Below are positions 1 to 8,752 of a DNA stretch of 17,583 nt, in pieces (position 1 is the first letter of the stretch; the number at the start of each line of letters is the position of its first letter). The position numbers and the translations under genes are program-made. Location: NCBI GenBank assembly GCA_000697335.1, contig JNEM01014095.1:1-17583 (forward strand), given 5' to 3'. Source of the DNA: Conidiobolus incongruus B7586. Its lineage: Eukaryota; Entomophthoromycota; Entomophthoromycetes; Entomophthorales; Conidiobolaceae. Under the pieces are notes generated by a model that ran no database searches, was not told the origin of the DNA, and worked only from the letters and a program-made list of their open reading frames with translations.

Positions 1-1055
1 ATAGTTAATAAAATATAATCAAATATAATTAATTATAATCAAATAATATAAATAAATTATATATTTTAATTTAAATTTATTTAAGAATTATTTAAGATAT
101 ATATAAATATAAGTAATTTCAATTTTGTGACTCACTTTTATAAGCTAGTATATATATAGTTTTAAACTATATATTTTTTTAATTTGTATATTTATTTTAG
201 AATCTAATAATATATTTAAATAATTGGAAATTAAAAAATTTCCTATTTCTTTGATTCTGTGGTAATATATACTACTTTTATAGAAAGTTTTTTATTAATC
301 TAAATATTATAACTTGAGTATTTTTATTATATCAACTGTTAAAAATATATTTAAAATAGGTTATTCACTATTAAGACATTAAGAAAATTATTTGCTAATA
401 AATTTGAAACCAATAATGAACAATTTAAAGATTGAACATTAGAATGCCTATTGTTGAGAAAGTTTTGATAAATAAATAATATTGTCATTTATATTTTTAA
501 ATCAACTGATTATATATATATGTAACGATATGATTTGTTTTTAAATCAAATAATAATTCATTCAACAAATTACATTGTATAACTACATTTTAGTAGTTTA
601 AAATGTAAACTAATGTCAATAAGTATATTATTACACACTTAACAATTTTAAGTTAAATTATCAACAATTTGTAGATGATTTTGAAAGTTTGACCTGATTC
701 ATATTCAATTATCCTATAAAGTATTTACTTAACTAATAATTTATTTCATAAAATATAATGCATATTTCCGGTTGTTATTCAATATTATATCATAATACAA
801 AATGCACCATAATACAACTTGGCTGTTTAGTAATTCAATCACAAATATGATATAAAAGTGAAATTTGATTGGTTTAATATATAAACTTATTCTAGTTTAA
901 GTAATATACCAATCTTTTAAAAACTGAATATAAATTTTAAATCAAATGACTAAATTAGATTTGTTTATATAAGAAATTTAGTCAAAAATCATAGTATAAA
1001 TACTTGGATTCATCTATTTTCAAATTAATTTCCTTATCTTAATTAATTGAATAAT
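1..1055. other. AT-rich intergenic spacer, no gene seen
   Basis: No open frame longer than about 60 codons and no recognisable exon, tRNA or rRNA was found on either strand. The stretch holds homopolymer-like A/T runs and a 23-nt near-perfect palindrome at 152-174 (two 11-nt arms around one T). The last 60-100 bases are presumably the promoter and 5' leader of the surface-protein gene that starts at 1056. Confidence 0.7.
995..1002 (+). promoter_or_regulatory. Possible TATA element of the surface-protein gene
   Basis: The sequence TATAAATA lies 54 bases before the ATG at 1056, with more C/G in its immediate flanks than in the surrounding spacer. The spacing suits a short fungal 5' leader. In DNA this AT-rich such a match is weak evidence by itself, so this is inference from position. 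Confidence 0.3.
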
Positions 1056-1835
1056 ATGAAGCTGTTTATATCGTATGCTCCAATAGGTTTGCTCTTCTTT
1101 CTCCAATCGCAATTATGTAGCTTAGATTCCTGTTCCAAAAATGCCACCGCAGCAGAATGCAATGATTTAGTCATATCTGACAATGATATTACCAAATCTC
1201 TCACTTCAATATGTGCAAATAGTAGTACTTATGCAGGATGCAGTCTTTGGCAAAAGTGCCAACAATCCAAAGTGACAAGACCCTATTGCTCCGGTTTTTC
1301 TGTTCTATACAGTATTTGTAAATCTGACAAAATTACAGATAGTATGTGCAATACCATAAATAATATGTGTGCTAATGGAAAAGATAGCAAAAATCAGCAA
1401 TGCAGAAATGCTTCTCCCTTTCCATCATTGCCTTCTACCAATGAATTGTCCAATCTTATAGTTAAAATATGTACTGATGCCCCTGTGCTAGCAAATTGTA
1501 CCGGAATTCCCAAGAAGCTCAATGACCCATTCCTCCCCATTGATAACCTCTCAGTCTATTCAAGCCTTTGTAATGATTTGAATACTTTGGATGAATGTGA
1601 ATCATGGAATGACATGTGCGAAGAATCGCAAAATTTTGGACCTGTCTGCAACTTTGACAATAACCAAACACCACATGCTACGAGATCAAAAACTCAAAAA
1701 GCCTCCCAGGGATCTAGTACATCTTCAGCTTCATCCAAATCAGCATCTACTTCCAATGCAATGATCAATGTAACTCCATTTATTACCATGATTTCTGTAT
1801 CTATATTTATATTAACCTTATTCATCCATTTATAA
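1056..1835 (+). CDS. Secreted cysteine-repeat, probable GPI-anchored cell-surface protein
   Basis: Single exon, 259 residues from the first ATG (a TTG three codons upstream also opens the frame but is unlikely to be used). Residues 1-20 form a signal peptide with a hydrophobic core. The mature part has 17 cysteines. Three modules share the pattern C-x8/9-C-x5/6-C-x9/10-C: Cys 53/62/68/78, 88/98/105/116 and 172/181/188/198. A half module is visible at Cys 139/148. Modules 1 and 3 have a Trp three residues after the second Cys. Seven N-glycosylation sequons are visible (Asn 29, 55, 118, 147, 164, 203, 238). A Ser-rich stalk (about 211-234) is followed by a hydrophobic C-terminal tail that ends the protein, as in GPI precursors; a single-pass anchor is the alternative. 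I do not recognise the family with certainty. The modules recall cysteine-repeat ectodomains of surface proteins in early-diverging fungi, some of which I recall being linked to Ctr copper transporters, but no Ctr domain is present and no metal role can be claimed. Confidence 0.85.
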   Translation: MKLFISYAPIGLLFFLQSQLCSLDSCSKNATAAECNDLVISDNDITKSLTSICANSSTYAGCSLWQKCQQSKVTRPYCSGFSVLYSICKSDKITDSMCNTINNMCANGKDSKNQQCRNASPFPSLPSTNELSNLIVKICTDAPVLANCTGIPKKLNDPFLPIDNLSVYSSLCNDLNTLDECESWNDMCEESQNFGPVCNFDNNQTPHATRSKTQKASQGSSTSSASSKSASTSNAMINVTPFITMISVSIFILTLFIHL

Positions 1836-2155
1836 CAATTAATTACTGATTATAATACTAATGAGAATAAATATTAGAATATTTGTTCATTATCAATGTG
1901 TGATTATATTTTAATTAGAAGACAATATCAAATATTTTATTAATCATCTAATATAAAGATGTTGATATATTTCCACATCCAGTAACATCAAATAGTTAGC
2001 AATCCTATATATGAATACGATGTAATTCATAATAAATATTTATGAATCCCATAATTAATATGTTTTACCTTAAATATAGTAAATTGAAACTAAATAAAAC
2101 CCGAGTCCTAACAAAATATACGAGCCAGTTAATACAAATCCAAATAATTTCAAAT
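1836..2155. other. Intergenic spacer between surface-protein and FHA genes
   Basis: About 320 bases holding the 3' region of the left gene and the promoter and leader of the FHA gene. No RNA gene or extra exon is seen. An ATG at 2042 is in frame with the FHA gene and would add 38 residues; I treat 2042-2155 as 5' leader because its composition is that of the spacer. Confidence 0.6.
1866..1871 (+). terminator. Possible polyadenylation signal of the surface-protein gene
   Basis: AATAAA lies 31 bases after the stop codon, a normal distance for a fungal 3' end. The hexamer is common by chance in DNA of this composition, so the call rests mainly on position. Confidence 0.3.
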
Positions 2156-3000
2156 ATGTCTCCAGACAGTCCACGAAGAAGTAGATATAATTCTAAATAT
2201 TCTAATGACCGTTATAGAGATCGTTCACAATCTCCAAACAGATCTAGAAGATCGAGATCACCTCCAAGATATTCTAGCAGATCTGATAATCAAAATAGGC
2301 CTAATCAGAGTGATAGAGCTCGCACTAGATCCCCTCGGAAAGAGGAACCCGAAATAGAAATCAAGCCAAACTTTGAGCGATCTGGACTATTGGCAGCTGA
2401 AACTAATACTTATAACGGAGTAGTTGTTAAATATAATGAACCTTCAGATGCTGCTAAACCTAATCAAAAGTGGAGATGGTATGTGTTTAAGGGAGACAAA
2501 GAAATAGGTAAATAATTGACATTATTTAATATTTATAATATGAATTAATATATTATTCTGTATTATTTAGATATGTTACCATTATATCGTCAAAGTGCTT
2601 ATTTAATTGGTAGAGATAGAAAGGTATATTTTATTGCAATTTGCGTTGTGTGTTTTATATTTTAACATTTGATATTTAATATTTAAGGTCGTAGATATTC
2701 CAATTGATCATGCATCATGTTCTAAGCAGCATGCTGCCTTACAATACAGGAAAGTAACAGAAAAAGATAAAGAAGGAAGATTACGTATGGTTATTAAGTA
2801 ATTTCACTCATTTATTGTATATTGTACGTATTGAATATTAATGATTGCATAGGCCATATATAATTGATCTAGAATCGGCTAATGGAACTAAAGTGAATGG
2901 TACACTCATTCCTCCAGTAAGATATGTGGAGTTGAAGCATAAAGATATTATCAACTTTGGTGCCAGTACTAGAGACTATGTTTATTTAAGAGAAGATTAA
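2156..3000 (+). CDS. PML1: RS-rich FHA-domain protein, SNIP1/Pml1 family
   Basis: Predicted 220 residues from four exons: 2156-2507, 2571-2623, 2688-2797, 2853-3000 (introns 63, 64 and 55 bp, all GT-AG). The first 65 residues are a basic Arg/Ser-rich segment with repeated RS and SP pairs, typical of splicing-related proteins. Residues about 104-220 form an FHA phosphothreonine-binding domain: WRWYVF strand near 105, GRD at 131-133, the S-x-x-H motif (Ser147 to His150), and the N-G-T-K-V-N-G turn at 182-188. This order is that of human SNIP1, plant DAWDLE and yeast Pml1. In yeast Pml1 is a subunit of the RES complex, which acts in pre-mRNA splicing and nuclear retention of unspliced RNA. That role is carried over from the family. 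It is convergent with the CIAO2 gene, with 287 bases between the stop codons. The start at 2156 is preferred over the in-frame ATG at 2042. Confidence 0.93.
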
Positions 3001-3105
3001 AAAATCTATTAAATCTATTGAATTCCATTTTGATTTGTAACATTATTAAATCCAGTTATGAATGCATAACTAGAGAATTAAATATTTTTCTTCATTTATT
3101 TGAAT

Positions 3106-3111
3106 AATAAA
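3106..3111 (+). terminator. Possible polyadenylation signal of the FHA gene
   Basis: AATAAA about 106 bases after the stop at 3000, inside the short spacer shared with the convergent CIAO2 gene. It is weak on its own because the hexamer is frequent in this DNA. I see no equally good candidate for CIAO2 on the other strand near its stop. Confidence 0.2.
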
Positions 3112-3287
3112 TCCGTATATTTGAAATGAAACAGAGTTATATGAAAAATAGATAAATAATTAATTATCTCAATGACTGTAAAGCGAGGTGATGAATTTAT
3201 TTGATCAATAGATAAAGCATAAAAGCGGTATTACTAAAACATAAAACATAATATAGAATACAATCTTTTCAAGGAAGAATAAATATT

Positions 3288-3882
3288 TTAGTTAGGAGTC
3301 GTTGTGGCCAAGCATTGGTTCACTACTTCTAATAAATGCTGATTCTCTAAAGCAGCTGCAACTCTTTCCTTATCATTGAGTTGTTTATTAACTATAAAAA
3401 AATCAAATCAATAAAAATATTAAATTGAATTCATAAAGTTGAAATACCTGCATCTTCAGATTGATGAGTTCCTTCACGAACTGCAATATCAACTTTGAAT
3501 CTTTCAGGAAGGCTTCTCAATAAACGAACACGGATACAGAGCCCAATAAGAGTAGCCATAGAGCAGTGAGGAATAGTTGGGGTAAAATCAACTTTAACAG
3601 TGTTATTTACTTCGTCAACATAAATGTGGTCTAATTGGGTGACATTGAGTTGTTCTAAGGTCAAAGGGTGTTCAGGATCGTTAATAGAGCGGATAAGGTC
3701 TAAACAAAAATATTTAATAATTAATATTAAAAATCATTCCATAAAGTAATACCAAATATTTCTAATTTATCAAATTTATCAATAACAGAATCGTCAAAAT
3801 CTTCAGGTAAAGGAGTTCTGGCTATGTCTTGTTTGGTTTGATAGACAGTAGGATTAGCGTTAATTAAGTTTCCACCGTTCAT
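3288..3882 (-). CDS. CIA2: CIAO2/MIP18 cytosolic iron-sulfur assembly factor
   Basis: Predicted 161 residues from three exons read on the minus strand: 3882-3753, 3699-3448, 3391-3288 (introns 53 and 56 bp). The length matches human CIAO2B (about 163). A short N-terminal region (1-40, with N-A-N-P-T-V-Y near 8-14) leads into the DUF59/FeS_assembly_P fold (about 40-120). The family hallmark [13 protein letters not shown] is at 85-97, with the conserved reactive Cys at 89. The C-terminal block [11 protein letters not shown] (about 133-143) and the H-L-L-E-V-V-N-Q-C end are also those of the family. In yeast and human cells this protein joins MMS19 and CIAO1 in the CIA targeting complex, which hands Fe-S clusters to nuclear and cytosolic enzymes such as DNA polymerases and helicases. 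Its start lies only 145 bases from the stop of the next minus-strand gene, so its promoter must be compact or overlap that gene's 3' end. Confidence 0.96.
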
Positions 3883-4027
3883 CTTGATTACAAATATAAA
3901 GAGATTTGGGTCACAATGCTCAATAAATGATACTTGACTTATCCATTTAAGTGTAATTTACAATTATGGTTTATTAAATCAAGTGATCAAATCAAAATTA
4001 GTCATCAAAAAAATAATTAAATTTTAA

Positions 4028-4902
4028 TTAATCATACAATATATCATCCACTACATCAATTAATTCTTTTTCTTTTGAATTAGATGTTAATTGTATTAAT
4101 TTACTTTGAATCATCTATACGTAGTAAATAATATTAGATATAAACCTTAACAATAACATTTTTCACCTACCAGTAAATCTTCTCGACTGTGGTATTTTTT
4201 ATTTGTTTCAATTTGTGTTGCATTTGAATTTGATAAAGTATCTAAGCTTGAAGTTACTTTACTAATATTATTCTTAGGTCTATGAAAATCAATTAGTTAA
4301 TTATATATATTCATGTAGATATGATAATACCGTTTATAAATAACGTCTCCTGATATCTGATATAAACTCATAAATACCTAAAAACAAATCAATTGAATAA
4401 TATTACAAAAACCTGATAATTGTCTATTACTTGTAAAGTAGAATTAATTTTCGAGTCCATTAATAAAAATCGAACCGTAATACTCCTGTCACCAGCAAAT
4501 TCTGCTAAATCAATATTAACTACTCCCATAGTTCTCGCCTGAGCTCTTGCTTCTGATAAGTATTTAAAAGTAATTTCAATTTTACAACTCATTAGGTGGC
4601 CAGATTCGCTTATTGGAAATTTTACAGTTTGAAATATTTCATCACTCCAACTGATACAATTTTGCTCAACTGGTGAACTAAAATATAGTATTAGCTACAA
4701 AATATTATTGAATATTGAATGCAGATGTATACTTTGCCGTTCTACCAATTACGCTATTACCACCAAAATTAATTAGCTTGTATTTTAAATAACCAAAACC
4801 TGTAACAAAGGGAAAATTAATTAATTTTTGAAAACCTATATGAGTTTCAAACTCAACGAATTGTCTATAATTATAAAAAATTGTTTCTATAGCTTGACTC
4901 AT
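4028..4902 (-). CDS. Small EEIG1/EHBP1-type N-terminal C2 domain protein
   Basis: Predicted 219 residues from five exons on the minus strand: 4902-4733, 4677-4431, 4377-4331, 4279-4171, 4114-4028 (introns 55, 53, 51 and 56 bp). The start is the first in-frame ATG; a GTG 11 codons upstream also opens the frame. Residues about 12-150 match the NT-C2 domain of EEIG1/FAM102 and EHBP1: the opening strands F-E-T-H-I-G-F near 18-24, V-I-G-R-T-A at 51-56, I-S-W-S-D-E near 65-70, the signature I-D-L-A-E-F-A-G at 112-119, and L-L-M-D-S-K-I-N-S-T-L-Q-V at the end of the fold. Only about 65 polar residues follow. The NT-C2 domain is thought to bind membranes or recruit partners in trafficking and ER-contact processes; the precise role in fungi is not known to me. 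The domain call is firm. The two small 3' exons rest on frame and splice sites alone. Confidence 0.85.
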
Positions 4903-6394
4903 TATAAAGTTTATATTGATTTTTTCACTAGTCACTCTAATTTATTTCGATTACATATATTCAAAAATATGGGATCTTGAATTTTTTTGGATATAAAAAT
5001 TAATTGATGAATTTAATTAATGATATTTTCACTTTTTAATTTAATATCAATAAATGGCTTTTGAACAAAAATTATTATTACTTACTTAAAATGAGAGTAC
5101 TAATATTGTCGATTTGGTGTTATAACTGACGAATATTATGAAAATATAATTTCGCTTAATATATCAATGTTATTACCGTGTTCCAAGATCATATGATCTA
5201 ATAAATTTTAATTATTTTTGAAACCTTATTACTCTCAAGTATTTCAATTTTAATTGTATAAATTTATATTATTGTATATAATATACCATAGTATATAAGA
5301 CCTCAATATTAATCAACATATTTAATCTTGACAGTAGTTTATTTATTAATTATTGTTTAATCCAATATTTATTTTTTTTAATTATTGAAAATTCGAATTT
5401 GCCAAACAATAAAATTGAAATAGCGTTTATGATATAATCAATTGACAATATTGATGATATTTTTTAAAATAATAATATTCTAAATTTTAATAAAAAATTC
5501 ACTATAAAAGTATATTTTTATATTAGTTCAATATAATAACAATTACAATAAAAAATATGCAATTATTCAAATTATTAAATAGATTACAATGTTATATTTA
5601 ATGGGACAAACATCAGCCAATAATATAATAATAAATGATTTGTATTTATTGATAATTGTAAAACAATTTCAACTTATTTGTCCTCAAGCAATAACATTTT
5701 TTCAGTTAAAACCAAAGAATAAATCACATATTTTTCTAATTAGTAAATTTTTATATTTTAATCATCAGAATATTATGAGATAATAAATATTTTATGTATA
5801 TTACAATATGATAATCTTTCTCAATCATTTACACAACTATTTGCATAAAATGAATAAACTTTTCGTATTTCAATTATAATGATAGTAATAATATTAAAAT
5901 CCTTTATATAATGTTAATCAGTAAATCATTAATTTACTTTCATTCCATTTGATAATATTATAAAATTTGTATCAAATAATATATTTTTTATTAATTAAAA
6001 ATGATGGAGATTTTTATAAACATTTTTTAGTAATAAAACACTCTTATATTCATCCAATTATTCGTCTGCCAAGTTTTAATTCGTCCAATCATAATATATG
6101 TTTACTACTATATTTATAATTTAATCAAAATCTCAATTAATAAAAGATTGCTCAGAAAATGAATCATAATTGTAATAAAATTATTGTAAAAAATATTTTG
6201 AATAAATACAATGCTCCACACTATTTACTAAAACTCGAATTGGTGACTTAGCTGAGCATTTGTAATACATCATATATCTTATTCAAGTATAAAATTTTTT
6301 AAATTTCATCATCTTTTGATTAAATCATACTTTTGAACAGTTTTTATACAATTTAAATTTTATTTATATTTATCAATTATCCTTCAAAAACCAA
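4903..6394. other. 1.5 kb AT-rich spacer between divergent genes
   Basis: This spacer holds the promoters of the C2 gene (leftward) and the VAP gene (rightward). The only open frame of note, 64 codons at 5589-5783, is hydrophobic, AT-driven and without recognisable features, so I do not call it. A 7-bp inverted repeat at 6210-6216 and 6254-6260 was examined as a tRNA and rejected. No other structure stands out. Confidence 0.65.
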
Positions 6395-7538
6395 ATGTCC
6401 GTTACCCTTGAGCCCTCTAATAACTTAATCTTTGAAAGTAAGTGTCTAATTTATTAAATCTCATATTTATCATCTAAATCTATGATTCTTCATTATTCAA
6501 TTTAATGATTTTTTTAGCTTAATTTGTTCTCATTTATTCATGTACAATTAATTTTTAAAATATAGGACCTTTAACTGTTCAAAGTCAAGAAATTTTAAAA
6601 ATAAAAAATCGTAACTCGGAACCTATTGCTTTCAAAGTTAAAACCAATTCTCCTCGTCAATATTGCGTACGTCCTAATGCTGGTAAAGTTGAAGCCAATG
6701 GAGAAGTCGAAGTAACAAGTAAGCATACTTCATTTCTTTTCTCTTCATTTTTTCTTACCTTTTATGTATTTTTTAGTTTTACTTCAACCTTTCAAAGAAG
6801 AACCCCCTGCTGATTTCAAATCTAAAGATAAATTTTTGGTTCAAACTACTTTGATTACTGCTGACAAGCAAGATTTACCTATTTCTTCTCTTGTAAGTCC
6901 AATCTTTCTTCAATAAATTTTATTTATTCAAAACTCTTTAGTGGGGTACTATTGAGCAAGGCGGCGCTGACCAAATCAAAGAAAAGAAACTTCGCGTTGT
7001 CTTCTTATCAAAGGCCGAGAAGGAGAGTCAAAGAAGTGCCATTGAAAATTCCCTAGACCCTGAGTCTAAAACCGAAACTGGTTTGGCCACACCTCAAAAC
7101 ACTCCTCCTCAATATTCAACAGCTAGGGAAACCTCCATCTCTCATGCTCCTTTGCCAGATTTCAGCTCTACTATGAGATCATTCGATGTTACTAATAGCA
7201 ATACCACTAACCTTCAATATGAATTAGAGCAGGTAATAACATTCATTATAGCTTTATATAATTAGCTAATCTTTTAACTAGGCTAAAGCTACAATAATTC
7301 AACTTAATGCCGAATTAGAAACTTTGAAAGCTCAATATTCTGAACTCAAGGTACATTATATTCATCTAACTAATTTGTGATCGAATGACCTATAGTTTTA
7401 TTATAGAATTCTTCTAAATTTGCTAATCAAAGTGGTACTTCTCAAATGGGAATTCAAACTATTCATAAGCCATTAGACGCTCAAATCATTATTGGAGTTG
7501 CTATCGCTTCCTTCTTGATAGGATCCTTCTTGTTTTAA
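6395..7538 (+). CDS. SCS2: VAMP-associated protein (VAP/Scs2), ER membrane-contact tether
   Basis: Predicted 267 residues from six exons: 6395-6437, 6566-6718, 6777-6892, 6942-7232, 7282-7350, 7407-7538. Intron lengths are 128, 58, 49, 49 and 56 bp. Residues 2-122 form the MSP (major sperm protein) domain, starting L-E-P-S-N-N-L-I-F and carrying the family core F-K-V-K-T (37-41), Y-C-V-R-P-N-A-G (47-54), I-L-L-Q-P-F (66-71) and K-D-K-F-L-V-Q (82-88). These include the basic surface that in VAPs binds FFAT motifs of lipid-transfer proteins. A Ser/Thr/Pro-rich linker (about 130-190) leads to a short coiled coil (about 194-224). The last 19 residues (249-267) are one hydrophobic segment, a C-terminal ER tail anchor. 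The domain order is that of VAPA/VAPB and yeast Scs2, which tether the ER to the plasma membrane and other organelles. The first exon is only 43 bases long, as judged from the family's conserved N-terminus. Confidence 0.95.
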
Positions 7539-7723
7539 TTACAATCAAACTAAATTTTAAATTCATCTAAGATTTGTTTAATATATAAGATCATATTATA
7601 TAATTTTAAATTGTGTTTACCATATTCAAGACATAAAGACTATTAATTGATATTATTCATCTATTTCTATATTATCAAATTATCTGTTTAATTTTGTTTT
7701 TAATATAATTTTATGTTTATTTC

Positions 7724-7747
7724 ATATATATATATATATATATATAT
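7724..7747. repeat. (AT)12 microsatellite
   Basis: Twelve uninterrupted AT units, directly visible, about 190 bases after the VAP stop codon. It is a simple-sequence repeat likely to vary in length between strains; no function is implied. Confidence 0.95.
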
Positions 7748-8221
7748 CTATTGGCTTCATTTAACATTACAATCAACTTAATTTTTATAATATCATTATT
7801 CAGCAGTGAAAATCGAATTCATGTTTGATCATTTGAGAATACTTCAATGTAGCTTTGATTGAATAAATTATACATCATTATCTCATAACTCATCAGATGA
7901 TAAAATTTATATAAATTTTTGTCTGAAAAACTAATATTTGTATAATATGATTTAACAAAAGAAGTACTCGTAAATTTATACAGAGTTTAATAATATATTA
8001 TTGACACTTTTGAGAATAAGAAATTGAATATGGTAATGAATCAAAAAGAGATTTATGTAAATACTCTAATTCGGCATTAAATGAAATAATTCCTTAAATG
8101 CTTAAATTTAAATATATTGATTTATACAGTAGTATATAATATAATTATTCATATAATTATTATCGCTTTAAAATTGTATTTAGATCTCTTAATATTTGAT
8201 TTATATTTCATTGATATAAGC

Positions 8222-8255
8222 TAATCAAAATTTTAATAATTAAGAATTTTGATTA
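8222..8255. repeat. 11-bp perfect inverted repeat (hairpin)
   Basis: Arms at 8222-8232 (TAATCAAAATT) and 8245-8255 pair perfectly around a 12-nt loop. It sits mid-spacer, about 500 bases before the channel gene. It could be a footprint of a small element, a regulatory palindrome or chance in AT-rich DNA. Confidence 0.5.
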
Positions 8256-8752
8256 AAACTAATATATATTATTGAAATTGAGAGTTTTACAATCCAAAAT
8301 CCTATTGATACTACAAAATATTAGGAAAGTGTAATTTTAATCGATTACAAGATTTTACTGATATGATTGCCAAGTATTATAATTTTGATGAATTGAAATT
8401 TTTCTAGAATTGTTTACTATTATAGGAATAAAAATAAATACATTAGTATATTGTTTATCTAAGTATTGGAAAACAGGAAAATTCTCTAAATTCAAGCAAA
8501 ATATATCTAGATTTAGTATATTCCATTTTTCAATTTGAAAAATAACTTGGAATAAAAAATTATCAAAAAAATCCGAAAGAAATTGGCGAAGATCAACAGT
8601 AAAAATTATAAATAATCATTTTTGTTCTTAATATCATTATTATTATATATATAACTATTTGGCCATACATCTTCGCTAAATTCTTAATATTTAATAAGAT
8701 TTTATTATTGATTATTATTATTATTTTAAAATCGAGTATTTGATTAATTTAA

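Larger units (their letters stand above)
7539..8752. other. 1.2 kb AT-rich spacer, no gene seen
   Basis: No exon, RNA gene or long open frame was found. It holds a 24-bp AT dinucleotide run (7724-7747) and an 11-bp perfect inverted repeat with a 12-nt loop (8222-8232 with 8245-8255). The right end should contain the promoter of the channel gene at 8753; there is no clear single core element among the many TATA-like strings. Confidence 0.65.

Noticed and set aside
5589-5783. 64-codon open frame on the plus strand in the spacer before the VAP gene
   Set aside because: The product is an AT-driven hydrophobic string with no signal peptide logic, motif or splice continuation, and a frame this long is expected by chance in over a kilobase of spacer.
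6210-6260. Seven-base inverted repeat AATGCTC/GAGCATT with a TTCGAG-like string between, considered as a tRNA
   Set aside because: The span of 51 bases is too short for a tRNA, and neither strand shows proper A and B boxes, anticodon arm or T arm.
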